From: Ruania halotolerans
Lineage (GTDB): Bacteria > Actinomycetota > Actinomycetes > Actinomycetales > Beutenbergiaceae
DNA length: 64,000 nt
Assembly (NCBI RefSeq): GCF_021049285.1
Contig: NZ_CP088017.1
Span: 4,041,380-4,105,379 of the forward strand
Direction: 5' to 3'
How positions within the stretch are numbered: the first letter of the stretch is position 1; each line of letters opens with the position of its first letter. Of this stretch, positions 43,667-52,706 are shown one piece after another. The position numbers and the translations under genes are program-made. Below the pieces are notes generated by a model. The model was not told the origin of the DNA, did not search any database, and saw only the letters and a program-made list of their open reading frames with translations.

Positions 43667-45019
43667 TCAGGCCTTCTCCCCTTCTGCTGACTGCCCACGG
43701 GTGAACACGCGCGCCGTCTCGCCGGAGAGGGCCAGCAGCACCAGGATCTCCACAGATGTGCCGAGCAGCTGACTGGCTAGCGCTGCCTCGGGGGCGCCGA
43801 GGATCCACAGCACCGCGTAGGCGAGCACGCCGATCGCACCCAGCATGAGGGTGGCCATTCGCGCCCAGTTCGCCCGGCGGTAGATGAACCCGGCCAGCAC
43901 CAGGTAGGCGAGCAGATAGGCCATCAGGGCCACCCGCAGGATGAGGAACACTGCCTCGGGGGCGATACCAGCCTGCACCAGCGGGGGGACCACGCTGAGC
44001 TTCTCCACCTGTGCCGGGCTGAGGCCGGCCACCCACGCCAGTCCGATGACACCCGTCACCACGCGCAGCACCATGAGCAACATCCCGAACGCCACGGTCA
44101 ACGGGATGGCCCGCCGTTGATGGGCATCGGCATCGTCGCGCTGGATCTCCTCAGCCACCGCACCGGTCGGCCCGCGAGTGGCACGCAGGTCCACAATCGG
44201 CAGATCGCCATCGGTGCGGATCGCGTCGCCGCCGCCGTTGCGATGGTGATAGCCGGTGGAGAAGTTGCGCAGATGTTTGACCACGATGGCGTCATTACCG
44301 GTACCGGGTGCGGTGAGCGTGGACAGGATGTGGTCACGTTCGGCATCGATCTCCGCATCGATCCGGTGCGTGAACTGCAGCGTGAAGTGGGACAGACCCA
44401 CGGCCCGGTCATAGGTTCCGGCGGCGAGCCAGTCCACCTTCTTACCACCGGGCAGCCGCCAGCCGGTCGGACACGGCCAGAACCTCACGTGATGACGTTG
44501 CGCCGGATTGCCCTCCACCTCCTGCTGATAGGTGAACTGCTGCCGCCGCCCGAACAGGAACAGCGGACTCACCGGGGCATCCGGGTAGCTGCGCTGCAAC
44601 AGGGTAGAGGCGATCATCCGGCGGCTCGACTCGAGGTTGATCTCGTCGGCGCGGTGCCAGCCGGCCCGCAGCATCGCCGCATGGATCTGCTCCTCGCTGC
44701 CGCGGAAGCCCAGGTTCACCGGGTCCCCGAGCAGCCCTTCGCGAGTCCTCGACCGGCCGATGAAGTAGTTCGGCACGTACACGCGGGTGAGCAGCCGATG
44801 CAATCGCGGCAGCAGCAGATACGTCACGATCACCCAGAACGGGAAGAACGCCCACAGGTGTCGCCAGCCCTCGGTGAGGAGCTGATGGATGAGCAGGAAC
44901 GCTAGCCAGCCGCAGGCCACTGTGCCCAGGAAGAAGAACACGTGATCCCAGAATCGGACCGGGTTCTCCTGGACGACCTCGACGGCTGCGTGCGCCCGCT
45001 CGGTGAGCGTACGTGCCAT
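43667..45019 (-). CDS. LssY_C-domain membrane protein
   Basis: This 450-residue protein from the ATG at 45019 has two N-terminal helices (about 24-72). A soluble LssY_C domain (about 90-265) carries EEQIHAAMLRAGW, SPLFLFGRRQQFTYQ and HHVRFWPC, and four helices follow at the C-terminus. LssY-type domains occur in membrane proteins near lipid phosphatases, but their reaction is unproven. No PAP2 domain is present here. The GTG at 45028 is an alternative start. The gene stands alone and is convergent with the PP2C gene. Confidence 0.75.
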   Translation of the reverse strand: MARTLTERAHAAVEVVQENPVRFWDHVFFFLGTVACGWLAFLLIHQLLTEGWRHLWAFFPFWVIVTYLLLPRLHRLLTRVYVPNYFIGRSRTREGLLGDPVNLGFRGSEEQIHAAMLRAGWHRADEINLESSRRMIASTLLQRSYPDAPVSPLFLFGRRQQFTYQQEVEGNPAQRHHVRFWPCPTGWRLPGGKKVDWLAAGTYDRAVGLSHFTLQFTHRIDAEIDAERDHILSTLTAPGTGNDAIVVKHLRNFSTGYHHRNGGGDAIRTDGDLPIVDLRATRGPTGAVAEEIQRDDADAHQRRAIPLTVAFGMLLMVLRVVTGVIGLAWVAGLSPAQVEKLSVVPPLVQAGIAPEAVFLILRVALMAYLLAYLVLAGFIYRRANWARMATLMLGAIGVLAYAVLWILGAPEAALASQLLGTSVEILVLLALSGETARVFTRGQSAEGEKA

Positions 45020-45114
45020 GAGCCCCACGGTAGCGGCTCGGTCCGCGGAATCGCGCAGCCGACGCCAGTTGTCGGGACTCAGTGGCAGGATGGCCGCCAG
45101 GAGGTTCCCCAGCG

Positions 45115-45552
45115 ATGCCGCATCCCCACATGTTCGATGACGACGACCCCTACCTCGACCGGGTCCGGCAGCTCTGTCTGGCCTTTCCCGAGGCTGAGGA
45201 GAAGGTCAGCCATGGCAGGCCCACGTTCCGGGCCGCGAAAGTCTTCACCGTCTACGGCGGCGGTACGAAAGGAAGTGCCGCCGAGCGTATCCGTTATGAC
45301 CACTCGATCCTGGTGCTACCCGACGACGCTGAGCGACTGGCGCTGGAGCAGGATCCGCGCAGCTATACGCCGGCGTACTAGGGTCCAGCCGGATGGATCG
45401 GCTGGGACCTGGCACATGGGGGCGCCGCCGCCGAAGACGTGGATTGGTCGGAAGTGTTCGAACTGGTGGATGCCTCCTATCGGGCGCTCGCCACACCGGT
45501 TCTGCGCCGGCGATTGGAGAGCGCCGAACTGAGCCCGTCCCGCTTCCGATGA
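45115..45552 (+). pseudogene. YjbR/MmcQ-family gene with an in-frame amber stop
   Basis: From the ATG at 45115 the frame encodes a YjbR/MmcQ (CyaY-like fold) protein: VRQLCLAFPEAEEKVSHGRPTF ... HSILVLPDDAERLALEQDP. A TAG at 45379-45381 interrupts PAY-stop-GPAGWIGWDLA; beyond it the same frame continues with normal family sequence (VDWSEVFELVDASYRALA) to TGA at 45552. Relatives read PAYLG here, so one TTG-to-TAG change explains the break. The full product would have 145 residues. It is either a recent pseudogene or a sequencing error; a truncated 88-residue product lacks the last strands. The cellular role of the family is unclear. Confidence 0.8.
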
Positions 45553-45573
45553 CGCAACGCGGTCACCCTCTGC

Positions 45574-46242
45574 TCAACGGGTGCCCCCATTGCCTGCATC
45601 ACCGGGAGCCACGAGTCCGGTTTCGTAGGCGACCACCACCGCTTGCGCACGATCACGCAGCTGGAGTTTCTGCAGGACGGCACTGACGTGGCCCTTGACC
45701 GTCTGCTCCGCCAAGGTGAGCCGAGCGGCGATCTCGGCGTTCGACAGCCCCGCGGCAATGAGCACCAGGACGTCTCGCTCCCGGGGGGTGAGTACCTTCA
45801 GCTCACGTGCCGGGATCTGCGGACGCCGCACCAGATCGGCGACGAGGCGCTTGAGAACGACGGGGGCCAGCAGCGCGTCCCCGTCGGCGACCGTGCGCAC
45901 GCCCTCAGTGAGCTCGGCAGCGGTCGCATCTTTGAGCAGGAACCCGGCGGCACCGGCGCGCAGTGCATCGAGAACGTACTCATCGAGGTCGAAAGTGGTG
46001 AGCACCAGAACGTGCGCGGCCGTGGCCCGAGTGATCTGGCTGGTGGCGGTGATGCCGTCCATCCCAGGCATCCGTACGTCCATGAGCACCACGTCCGGGC
46101 GCATGTCGATCGCCAGCGCCACGGCAGCAGCGCCGTCGGATGCATCGGCGATCACCTCAATACCCGGCTGGGCATCGAGGAGTGCGGAGAACCCGGCCCG
46201 CACCATGGACTGATCGTCCACCACGATGACTCGGATCGTCAT
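45574..46242 (-). CDS. NarL/FixJ-type response regulator
   Basis: The receiver domain (1-118) has phospho-acceptor D55 in VVLMDVRMPG, acidic pocket VVDD and switch residues LTTFD and LLKDA. The C-terminal LuxR-type HTH (LTPRERDVLVLIAAGLSNAEIAARLTLAEQTVKGH) binds DNA. It has 222 residues from the ATG at 46242, which overlaps the kinase stop; a GTG at 46245 is also possible. With the upstream kinase it forms a two-component system of the actinobacterial DesR/LiaR type. The signal and targets are unknown. Confidence 0.93.
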   Translation of the reverse strand: MTIRVIVVDDQSMVRAGFSALLDAQPGIEVIADASDGAAAVALAIDMRPDVVLMDVRMPGMDGITATSQITRATAAHVLVLTTFDLDEYVLDALRAGAAGFLLKDATAAELTEGVRTVADGDALLAPVVLKRLVADLVRRPQIPARELKVLTPRERDVLVLIAAGLSNAEIAARLTLAEQTVKGHVSAVLQKLQLRDRAQAVVVAYETGLVAPGDAGNGGTR

Positions 46243-47507
46243 CACACCACCATGCCTGCGCGCGGCAGAGTGAACTGCAGGACGAAGCCGTCCGGAACCG
46301 AGGCGGCAGCGAATTCCCCACCGGCCGCACGCACGCGCTCGGCCACTCCACGTAACCCGTGGCCATACCAGGCCGGGTCAGCGCCCACGGGAACCTCCGC
46401 CGTCGGGACCTGAGCGTCCTCTGCGCCGGTACCGCTGTAAGCCGTGGCCCGCACCACGGCACCCGGCGGGTCATTCTCGGAATGGTCCGTGGTCACCGTG
46501 ATCCACACCGGAGCGCCGAGAGCGTGCCGCCGGGCGTTGGAGAGGGCCTCCTGAATCCCGCGGTAGAGCGCCAGTTGTGCTGCCCCGCTGAGCTCCGGCC
46601 AGACCCGTGGCCACTGCGCATACACGGTGCTACCCGCCGCGCGGGCGGTCTCGATCAGGTCGGCGAGGTCGGCCACTCCCGGTTGGGGTGCCCGCGGAGC
46701 CTCGGAATCGCGCAGAACGGTCAGGACGCCGCGGACCTCTTGCAATGCGCCGCGGGCCAGTCCAGCGATCTCACTCAACTCGGCGGCGGCCGCGGGAGGC
46801 AGTTCCTTGATCCGGTAGGGCGCAGTCTCGGCGCGAACAGCTACCAGGGACATGTGGTGGGCCACCACATCGTGCAGATCTCGAGCGATCCGAGACCGCT
46901 CAGCACCGGCACGCTCCTGCTCCTGCGCCGCACGTGCTTCTTCGCGAGCCTGTTGCTCCGCCCGCTGAGCGGCGCGACGGGTCCGGGTGGCATCGATCAC
47001 CAGCACCCCGGCGACCAGCAGCACCAGCCAGACCGGTCGTTCGAGGCCGTACGGTCCGAGGGCGATCAGGAGGAAGGACCATACCGCGGCTCCCCGGCGT
47101 TCGGGGGCATCGTGACGTGAGGCGACCCACAGGCAGGAGACCACGAGCGCACTGCTCGGCCAGGTGGAGGGATCGACCCGCGGTTGGTCGAGGAGCGCGG
47201 TCACCGTGAGTGCAAGGTGGAGAACGGCGGCGCACCGCCACCCCAGCAGTGGCAGGAACGGGGCGAGCATCCAGCTCAGTGCGGCGGCCGAGAGCGCGAT
47301 CGTCGGCCACGCGGGCGTGGTGGGCTGGCGCAGAGCCACGGTGAGCACCAACACGAAGGCGCCGATCGAGACGCCCACGATCTGCAACCATCGGCGCGTG
47401 CGTGCCGGTACGGCGGTGGACACCAGCGCGGCCCGGAGGGCGCGCCCGCACTCGGTGGCCCAGTGCCGGGCCGTCTGTGCCCGCCCGGGCGCTGCACTCG
47501 TCGCCAT
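46242..47507 (-). CDS. Sensor histidine kinase, HPK7/NarX type
   Basis: This 421-residue kinase has about five membrane helices in its N-terminal third and a coiled segment rich in A, E, Q and R. The dimerisation helix carries the phospho-His in RIARDLHDVVAHHMSLV. The HATPase domain has ALSNARRHA as N-box and GHGLRGVAERV as G-box. An acidic, degenerate stretch lies between the N and G boxes. The ATG at 47507 is preferred to a frame open to 47564. It shares its last bases with the response regulator. The membrane domain has no large sensor loop, so it may sense the membrane itself. Confidence 0.9.
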   Translation of the reverse strand: MATSAAPGRAQTARHWATECGRALRAALVSTAVPARTRRWLQIVGVSIGAFVLVLTVALRQPTTPAWPTIALSAAALSWMLAPFLPLLGWRCAAVLHLALTVTALLDQPRVDPSTWPSSALVVSCLWVASRHDAPERRGAAVWSFLLIALGPYGLERPVWLVLLVAGVLVIDATRTRRAAQRAEQQAREEARAAQEQERAGAERSRIARDLHDVVAHHMSLVAVRAETAPYRIKELPPAAAAELSEIAGLARGALQEVRGVLTVLRDSEAPRAPQPGVADLADLIETARAAGSTVYAQWPRVWPELSGAAQLALYRGIQEALSNARRHALGAPVWITVTTDHSENDPPGAVVRATAYSGTGAEDAQVPTAEVPVGADPAWYGHGLRGVAERVRAAGGEFAAASVPDGFVLQFTLPRAGMVV

Positions 47508-47669
47508 CCGTCGACGATAGACAGTGCGGGACGTCGTTGTCGCCAGCCTCACGGGTGAACGCACCCCCTACTGGGGTATGGGGTGGGCCACACCACCCTC
47601 CTAGGTCGGGGGCACGCTTCAGCACACAGGCCGATTCGGTGCGGGCGCCGTGTGCCTAACGTCAGGTAG

Positions 47670-49058
47670 GTGCTCTTCCGGATCCTGCGTTCCTTCCGCA
47701 TCCTCCTCATCGGTGCCATCGCCATCGTCGGTCTGATGATGGCGATGCCAGGGGCTCTCGCGTTCCTGCACGCGGTCACCATCGAGGCACCGACCGCGTC
47801 TCAGCTCGCCCAGGGCCAGCCATTGGAGTACCAACCCTCCACCCGGGAAGGCGAGGAAGGGCAGGAACGGTTCCGTGCCGACGGCGAGTGCTCAGTACCG
47901 GTGACCGTTCCGTTCGGATTGCGGGCGGCCTGCCAAGTCCACGACCTCGCCTACGACGAACTGCGCGTGGCCCGCGAATCCGGCCAGTACCACGCCGCGA
48001 CAACGGCATGGGCACGTTGGATGGCAGATGTCGAGTTCACCCTGCGTGGTCACCGGCAGTGCGACGCAGCTCCGTTGCTCGGACGGCCCCTGTGCCACGG
48101 TGTGGTGGCCGTGATGGGCACCGCGGTGACCCTGAACTCGCTCCGCCAGGGATACGGCGCGACACCGCAGGAGTCGCCGGTCGTTCTGATGGCATGGGGT
48201 TTCGGGGCCGCAGCCCTGCTGGGAGCTCCGCGGCGGTCGAGAGGTGCTGGCCGGCATGAGCGCGAGTTCCACAGCGCCGTCCGGTCACCGGATGTGGTCG
48301 GAATGTATGTGGGAGTGCGGCACGCGAGCACGCTCTCGGCCCGGCTCCGGCTCCTGCGCGAAGCGCTGCAGCAGGGGATGACCGGATCCGGCGGTGTGGT
48401 CGTCCTGGTGGTGACCACGGGGTCAGGTTGGGTCAACCCGCATGTCGTCGAGGGCCTGCAGCGCGCGACGAGCGGACCCGTCACGATCATCGCGCTTCAG
48501 TACTCCCGCTTGCCGAGTTGGGCGGTTGCGCTGTTCCGGCCCTGGCTGCCCGCCCGTACGGCGCGAGCGGCCATCGCTGCTGCGAGTGATGCCGCGGCCG
48601 TTGTGCGCCGTCACGGCGGGCGGGTCCGCCTGCTCGTCCACGGGGAGAGCCTCGGGGCGGCGGCTATCCGGACTGCCTTCGCGCAACGACCGCAGCTGGC
48701 GGCGGCCGTCGACGGAGGGCTCCTGGTGAGCCCCCCGGGGAGCGTCGAGTGGGACGGGCCGGCGCACATCGACGTCGTCCGCCATCGTGATGACGCGGTG
48801 GTCTGGTTCACGCTGCGCCTGCTGGTCAGACCGTTGCGCTGGCGCCCGGCGGCCTGTGACGGGTACGCCGCTGCGCCGCCGTATCGTGGGCCATGGCGGC
48901 CGCTGCTGTCCTACCTGCAGGTGTTCGCCGCCTTACCGCGGGCGGGCGACCTGCCGTTCGGTCGTGGGCACCGGTATGGACCCGAGCTCACCCGCGCCTG
49001 GGCCCGGGTGCTGGCACGATCCGGGCGGTCCGCACAGGGGGCGCGTACGGCAGGATGA
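47670..49058 (+). CDS. Phospholipase-A2-like domain fused to Abhydrolase_9 (DUF2319) serine hydrolase
   Basis: This 462-residue protein starts at GTG 47670. A signal or anchor helix (about 8-30) precedes a prokaryotic phospholipase-A2-like region (about 65-160) with CSVPVTVPFG and the catalytic His-Asp in CQVHDLAYDEL (H91, D92), plus paired cysteines further on. A second helix (about 168-185) leads to an alpha/beta-hydrolase resembling DUF2319/PF10081: TGSGWVNPHVVEGLQ, IALQYSRLPSW, nucleophile elbow GESLG (S327) and HIDVVRHRDDAVVWF. Two lipid-active modules in one chain are unusual. The likely action is on membrane or wall lipids outside the membrane (inference). An ABC1 kinase gene follows after 4 bp. 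Confidence 0.72.
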   Translation: MLFRILRSFRILLIGAIAIVGLMMAMPGALAFLHAVTIEAPTASQLAQGQPLEYQPSTREGEEGQERFRADGECSVPVTVPFGLRAACQVHDLAYDELRVARESGQYHAATTAWARWMADVEFTLRGHRQCDAAPLLGRPLCHGVVAVMGTAVTLNSLRQGYGATPQESPVVLMAWGFGAAALLGAPRRSRGAGRHEREFHSAVRSPDVVGMYVGVRHASTLSARLRLLREALQQGMTGSGGVVVLVVTTGSGWVNPHVVEGLQRATSGPVTIIALQYSRLPSWAVALFRPWLPARTARAAIAAASDAAAVVRRHGGRVRLLVHGESLGAAAIRTAFAQRPQLAAAVDGGLLVSPPGSVEWDGPAHIDVVRHRDDAVVWFTLRLLVRPLRWRPAACDGYAAAPPYRGPWRPLLSYLQVFAALPRAGDLPFGRGHRYGPELTRAWARVLARSGRSAQGARTAG

Positions 49059-49062
49059 GGGC

Positions 49063-51078
49063 ATGGTCGACTTCCTTGGCGCACAACTGACGTTGTGGTC
49101 AGTGGTGTTCTCCGTGGTGCTGTTCGGTCTGTTCGTGCGCCGTGTGATGGGCGTCCGGCTCAGTCTGCTCCGCACCGTGGTGGCTGCCCTGATCGGAGCC
49201 ACTGCAGGCCCGGCCGTGCTGGGTGCGCTGCTCTCTCCTCCCGCCACAGAGGGCGATGTGCTCACCCTCGCGCTCTACGCCACATTGACCGCTGCCTTTG
49301 CTCTGATCCTGGCGATGTTCGCCCTCGCCACGATCGAGATGCTGATCCCGGACGGGTCATTGCCGGGCCCGGTCACGGCCTGGCGGTCGCTGCGCGGCCG
49401 CGTGCGTCGCAGCGGTCGATACCTGAAGCTGCTGCGCGTGGTGATCCGCCACGGCCTCGTCCGGTTCCTCCGCGGCGGTTCCCACCGGGGGGTACGCACC
49501 TCGGAGGAACGCCGCGCCCTGGCTCGCTCCTTGCGTCGCGCGCTGGAGGACGGCGGGGCGACCTTCGTCAAGCTCGGACAGCAGCTCTCCACACGCCGAG
49601 ACCTCCTTCCTGCCGAGTTCATCGCCGAGCTCACGCGACTGCAGGATGACGCCTCCGCCCTGGAGTGGCCGGTGGTGGAGCGGGTGATCACGGACGAGCT
49701 GGGCGCACCGCCACTGGAGGTGTTCGCCACGATCGAGCCGCAGCCGTTGGCGGCCGCATCGATCGCGCAGGTGCACGCCGCCACCACTGCCGACGGCGAT
49801 CGGGTGGTGGTCAAGGTGCAGCGCCCCGGGATCTCCGCCCAGGTCTCTCAGGATCTGGAGATCCTCGGCCGGTTCGCGACCGTTCTCACCGCACGCACGG
49901 CGTGGGCAGCCGACCTGGGGTTGACCGATCTGGTGAACGGGTTCGCTGAGGCGCTGGGTGAGGAGCTCGACTTCCGGATCGAACGGAACAACCTGGCCAC
50001 GATCGCCGCGGGGCTGCAGACTTCCGGAGCGCGCGATATCCGGGTTCCGCGCGTGTGGGAAGGCGCGTGCACCTCCCGGTTGCTCGTGATGGAACGCCTC
50101 GACGGGGCCCCGCTCGGGGACGCCCAGCATGCGCTGGCCGGGCTGGGGCCGCAGCGCCGAGGAGAGCTCGCGGGTGAATTGCTGCGGGTGATGCTCGACC
50201 AGGTCACCCTGCACGGGGTGTTCCACGTGGATCTCCATCCGGGCAACCTGCTCGTGGACGTCTCGGCTGCCCATGGACGGGGCAGGCTCGCGATGCTCGA
50301 CCTCGGCTCCGTGGGCCGCCTGGGTTCCCAGTCGCGCTCCAGCCTGACCCGGTTGCTCGCCGCTCTCGGCACCGGTGATTCCCTGGCTGCCTCGGACGCA
50401 CTCCTAGAGGCGGTCAATCGCCCGGAGCGGGTGGATGAGCGCACATTGGAGCAAGAACTGGGGGAGATCCTGCTCCGGTTCACCGACTCCACCGGCGCGG
50501 GAACGGCCACCTCGAATGTGGCCGGGGCCATGGCCGAGTTGTTCCGCCTGGTGGCCCGCCACCGGTTGGGAATCCCGCCGCAACTGGCCGCCGCGTTCCG
50601 CGCGTTGGCCACACTGGATGGCACGCTCGGGGTGATCGATCCCGAGTTCGACCTGGTCCGCGGTGCCAGGGAGGCGAGCCGGGCGCGGTTGGAGTCGAAC
50701 CTGGAACCGGCAGCGTTGCGCCGCACTGTGGAGTCGGAGCTGGTGACCCTGCTTCCGGTGCTCCGGCGCCTGCCACGCCGGATGGAGCGAATCGCCGACG
50801 CTGCCGAGCATGGCCGGCTGCAGGTGAACACGCGCCTGCTCGCCGATCCCGCGGACCGCAGGTTCGTGATGCGGCTGTGGCACCAGGGGTTGCTGACCAT
50901 CCTCGCTGCAACAGCGGGGGTGATGGCCACGGTGATGTTCCTGGTGGCTCCGGGGCCGATGGTCACGGAGGAGGTGGGGTTGTTCCATGTGCTCGCTACC
51001 GCGCTGCTGGCTGGGTCGGTGATCCTTGTGATGCGCCTGCTCGTGGTGTTCTTCCGGCAGGATGACGATCCGCGATGA
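49063..51078 (+). CDS. ABC1/UbiB (AarF)-family kinase-like membrane protein
   Basis: This is a 671-residue protein from the ATG at 49063; the longer frame to 48787 is a shadow of the upstream gene. Three N-terminal helices (about 5-95) precede an ABC1 domain with GATFVKLGQQLSTR (the KxGQ motif), the Ala-rich loop AAASIAQVHAA, VVVKVQRPG, EELDFRIE, FHVDLHPGNLL and MLDLGSVG. Two C-terminal helices follow. UbiB/ABC1 proteins are atypical ATPases that help handle isoprenoid lipids such as quinones. Its coupling to the lipase-like gene suggests a lipid-linked role. Its direct substrate is unknown. Confidence 0.88.
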   Translation: MVDFLGAQLTLWSVVFSVVLFGLFVRRVMGVRLSLLRTVVAALIGATAGPAVLGALLSPPATEGDVLTLALYATLTAAFALILAMFALATIEMLIPDGSLPGPVTAWRSLRGRVRRSGRYLKLLRVVIRHGLVRFLRGGSHRGVRTSEERRALARSLRRALEDGGATFVKLGQQLSTRRDLLPAEFIAELTRLQDDASALEWPVVERVITDELGAPPLEVFATIEPQPLAAASIAQVHAATTADGDRVVVKVQRPGISAQVSQDLEILGRFATVLTARTAWAADLGLTDLVNGFAEALGEELDFRIERNNLATIAAGLQTSGARDIRVPRVWEGACTSRLLVMERLDGAPLGDAQHALAGLGPQRRGELAGELLRVMLDQVTLHGVFHVDLHPGNLLVDVSAAHGRGRLAMLDLGSVGRLGSQSRSSLTRLLAALGTGDSLAASDALLEAVNRPERVDERTLEQELGEILLRFTDSTGAGTATSNVAGAMAELFRLVARHRLGIPPQLAAAFRALATLDGTLGVIDPEFDLVRGAREASRARLESNLEPAALRRTVESELVTLLPVLRRLPRRMERIADAAEHGRLQVNTRLLADPADRRFVMRLWHQGLLTILAATAGVMATVMFLVAPGPMVTEEVGLFHVLATALLAGSVILVMRLLVVFFRQDDDPR

Positions 51079-51100
51079 GCGCAAGTAGAGGGAGGGACCG

Positions 51101-51589
51101 ATGACCATCGATGCAGGCGCGAGCGGGAATGACCCGCAGTGGCTCAGCGAGGACGAACGCACGGCGTGGCTCGCACTCACCGGTCTGCTGGTCCGCCTTC
51201 CCGGCGCCCTGGATGCTCAGCTCGAACGCGACTCCGGCCTGCGCTTCTTCGAGTACATGGTGCTCGCGATGCTGGCCGAGCAGGAGGACCGGACGTTGCG
51301 GATGAGCGCGCTGGCGGAGTTGACCAACGGGTCCCTGTCCCGGCTCTCCCACGTGGTGCAGCGCCTGGAGCGGCAAGGCTTGGTACGGCGGGCCACGAGC
51401 GCCGAGGACAAACGCGCCACGAACGCCATCCTCACCGACGAAGGACTGGCCCGGGTCGAGTCGGCGGCACCCGGCCACGTCGCGCACGCCCGCGCCCTGG
51501 TGGTGGACGCGGCCGGAGCCGAAGAGCTGGAGACGTTCGGCCGGGTGGCCTGGCAGATCCTGCAGCGCGTCGGCGGGTGGCGCACGTAG
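51101..51589 (+). CDS. MarR-family transcriptional regulator
   Basis: This 162-residue winged-helix regulator has its DNA-binding part at about 65-110 (LRMSALAELTNGSLSRLSHVVQRLERQGLVRRATSAEDKRATNAILTDEG). GAGGGAGGG precedes the ATG. It follows the ABC1 gene by 22 bp and may be in the same transcript. MarR proteins usually sense phenolic or oxidising compounds; no operator is obvious. The second copy of the long palindrome follows 26 bp after its stop. Confidence 0.88.
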   Translation: MTIDAGASGNDPQWLSEDERTAWLALTGLLVRLPGALDAQLERDSGLRFFEYMVLAMLAEQEDRTLRMSALAELTNGSLSRLSHVVQRLERQGLVRRATSAEDKRATNAILTDEGLARVESAAPGHVAHARALVVDAAGAEELETFGRVAWQILQRVGGWRT

Positions 51590-51614
51590 CCACGATGAGC
51601 CGGGCTGAGCCGTG

Positions 51615-51676
51615 TGAAACCACTTCTCGTGTCTGAACCCGGCGCGCCGTGGGTTCAGACATGAAAAGTGGGTTCA
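51615..51676. repeat. Long palindrome, copy 2 of the dispersed element
   Basis: TGTCTGAACCC (51630-51640) pairs perfectly with GGGTTCAGACA (51651-51661). The outer arms 51615-51629 and 51662-51676 pair with three mismatches. The core (TCTGAAC...GTTCAGA) and the flank GAAAAGtGGGTTCAG match copy 1 at 26360-26427. Here it lies between convergent genes and may also terminate transcription. Confidence 0.7.
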
Positions 51677-51705
51677 GATGGCGCGGGTGAGCCGACTCGC
51701 TCCCC

Positions 51706-52053
51706 TCAGTGCTCGCCCGCGACGCAGAACTGATTCCCCTGCGGGTCGGCGAGCACCACCCAGCGGAAGTCCCCCAACGCGTGAGTGTCCACCTGCTCGG
51801 CTCCCGCCGCGAGGAGCCGCTGCACCTCGGCGTCCAGATCGGTGGCGCTCAGGTCCAGGTGGATCCGGTTCTTCCCCGGGGTCGGGTCCTCGACCTTCTG
51901 GAACGCCAGGCGATACCCCACGCCATCGATATGCACCACGTAGAAGCCGCCGTCCTCTGCCGTGCTCGTCCCGCCCACCTGCTCGGCCCACCAAGCGGCC
52001 AGCGGCCCGGGGTCAGCAGTGTCGAACGTGATCATGTCCATCGTCAGGGTCAT
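51706..52053 (-). CDS. VOC/glyoxalase-like domain protein
   Basis: This 115-residue protein from the ATG at 52053 (a GTG at 52062 is possible) shows the two beta-alpha-beta-beta-beta units of the vicinal-oxygen-chelate fold: ITFDTADPGPLAAWWAEQVGG at the front and RWVVLADPQGNQFCV at the end, with NRIHLDLSATD between. Actinobacterial relatives are usually of unknown substrate; some bind drugs without metal. No pathway link is visible. Confidence 0.85.
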   Translation of the reverse strand: MTLTMDMITFDTADPGPLAAWWAEQVGGTSTAEDGGFYVVHIDGVGYRLAFQKVEDPTPGKNRIHLDLSATDLDAEVQRLLAAGAEQVDTHALGDFRWVVLADPQGNQFCVAGEH

Positions 52054-52085
52054 GCCACTCACGCTACTCCGAGGCGAGCTGTGGG

Positions 52086-52706
52086 TCAGGTTCGTTCAAG
52101 CGCGAGGAGTGCCTTCTTGGCGGGGAGTCCGCCGCGGTAGCCACCCAGCGCGCCGTCACTGCGCACCACCCGGTGGCACGGCACCAGCAACGGCACCGGA
52201 TTGGTGGCGCAGGCCGATCCCACCGCGCGCATCGCCCGCTCGGATCCGGCAGCGCGGGCAACCTCGGCATAACTGGCGGTGCGCCCGTAGTCGATCATGG
52301 GCAGCTGCTCGAGCACGCGACGCCGGAAGCCGGTGGCCAGGCTGAGGTCGAGTGGCACATCGAACCGGCGGCGGCGGCCCGCGAAGTATTCCTCCAGCTG
52401 ACTGGCGGTGGCATCGAGGCGACTGGGAGCGGCGAGTACACGCGCACTGACGCGGTCAGCGAGATCGGACAGAACGCCGTCGAACCCTTCGGAGGCGAAG
52501 GCCACGCGCACCACGCCACGTTCCGTGGCGGCCAGGAGCAAGGGCCCGACGGCGGAATCAAGAGTGCGGTAGGCCACGTCCAGCAACCCGCGCTGCTGGG
52601 CGTCACGGGCGAACCGGGCGTGCAGGTCGCTCAGTTGCCTCTCGCTGACGGTAGGACTGAGGTGGGCCAGGTCGGCTGGCAGGTCAGGGGTGGTGGGGGG
52701 CATCAT
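52086..52706 (-). CDS. ogt: Methylated-DNA-[protein]-cysteine S-methyltransferase
   Basis: This 206-residue repair protein has the acceptor Cys177 in LVPCHRVVRS, the HTH-like segment YAEVARAAGSERAMRAVGSACATNP and the end GGYRGGLPAKKALLALE. It removes alkyl groups from O6-guanine in one suicide transfer. An extended N-terminal arm (about 40 residues) precedes the usual core. The start overlaps the sigma-factor stop (ATGATGA layout), so the two are coupled, a common arrangement in actinobacteria. Confidence 0.92.
   Translation of the reverse strand: MMPPTTPDLPADLAHLSPTVSERQLSDLHARFARDAQQRGLLDVAYRTLDSAVGPLLLAATERGVVRVAFASEGFDGVLSDLADRVSARVLAAPSRLDATASQLEEYFAGRRRRFDVPLDLSLATGFRRRVLEQLPMIDYGRTASYAEVARAAGSERAMRAVGSACATNPVPLLVPCHRVVRSDGALGGYRGGLPAKKALLALERT

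Noticed and set aside
51101-51636. Alternative frame 51139-51636 over the MarR gene
   Set aside because: It is Arg/Gly-rich out-of-frame sequence; the 51101 frame has the full winged helix.
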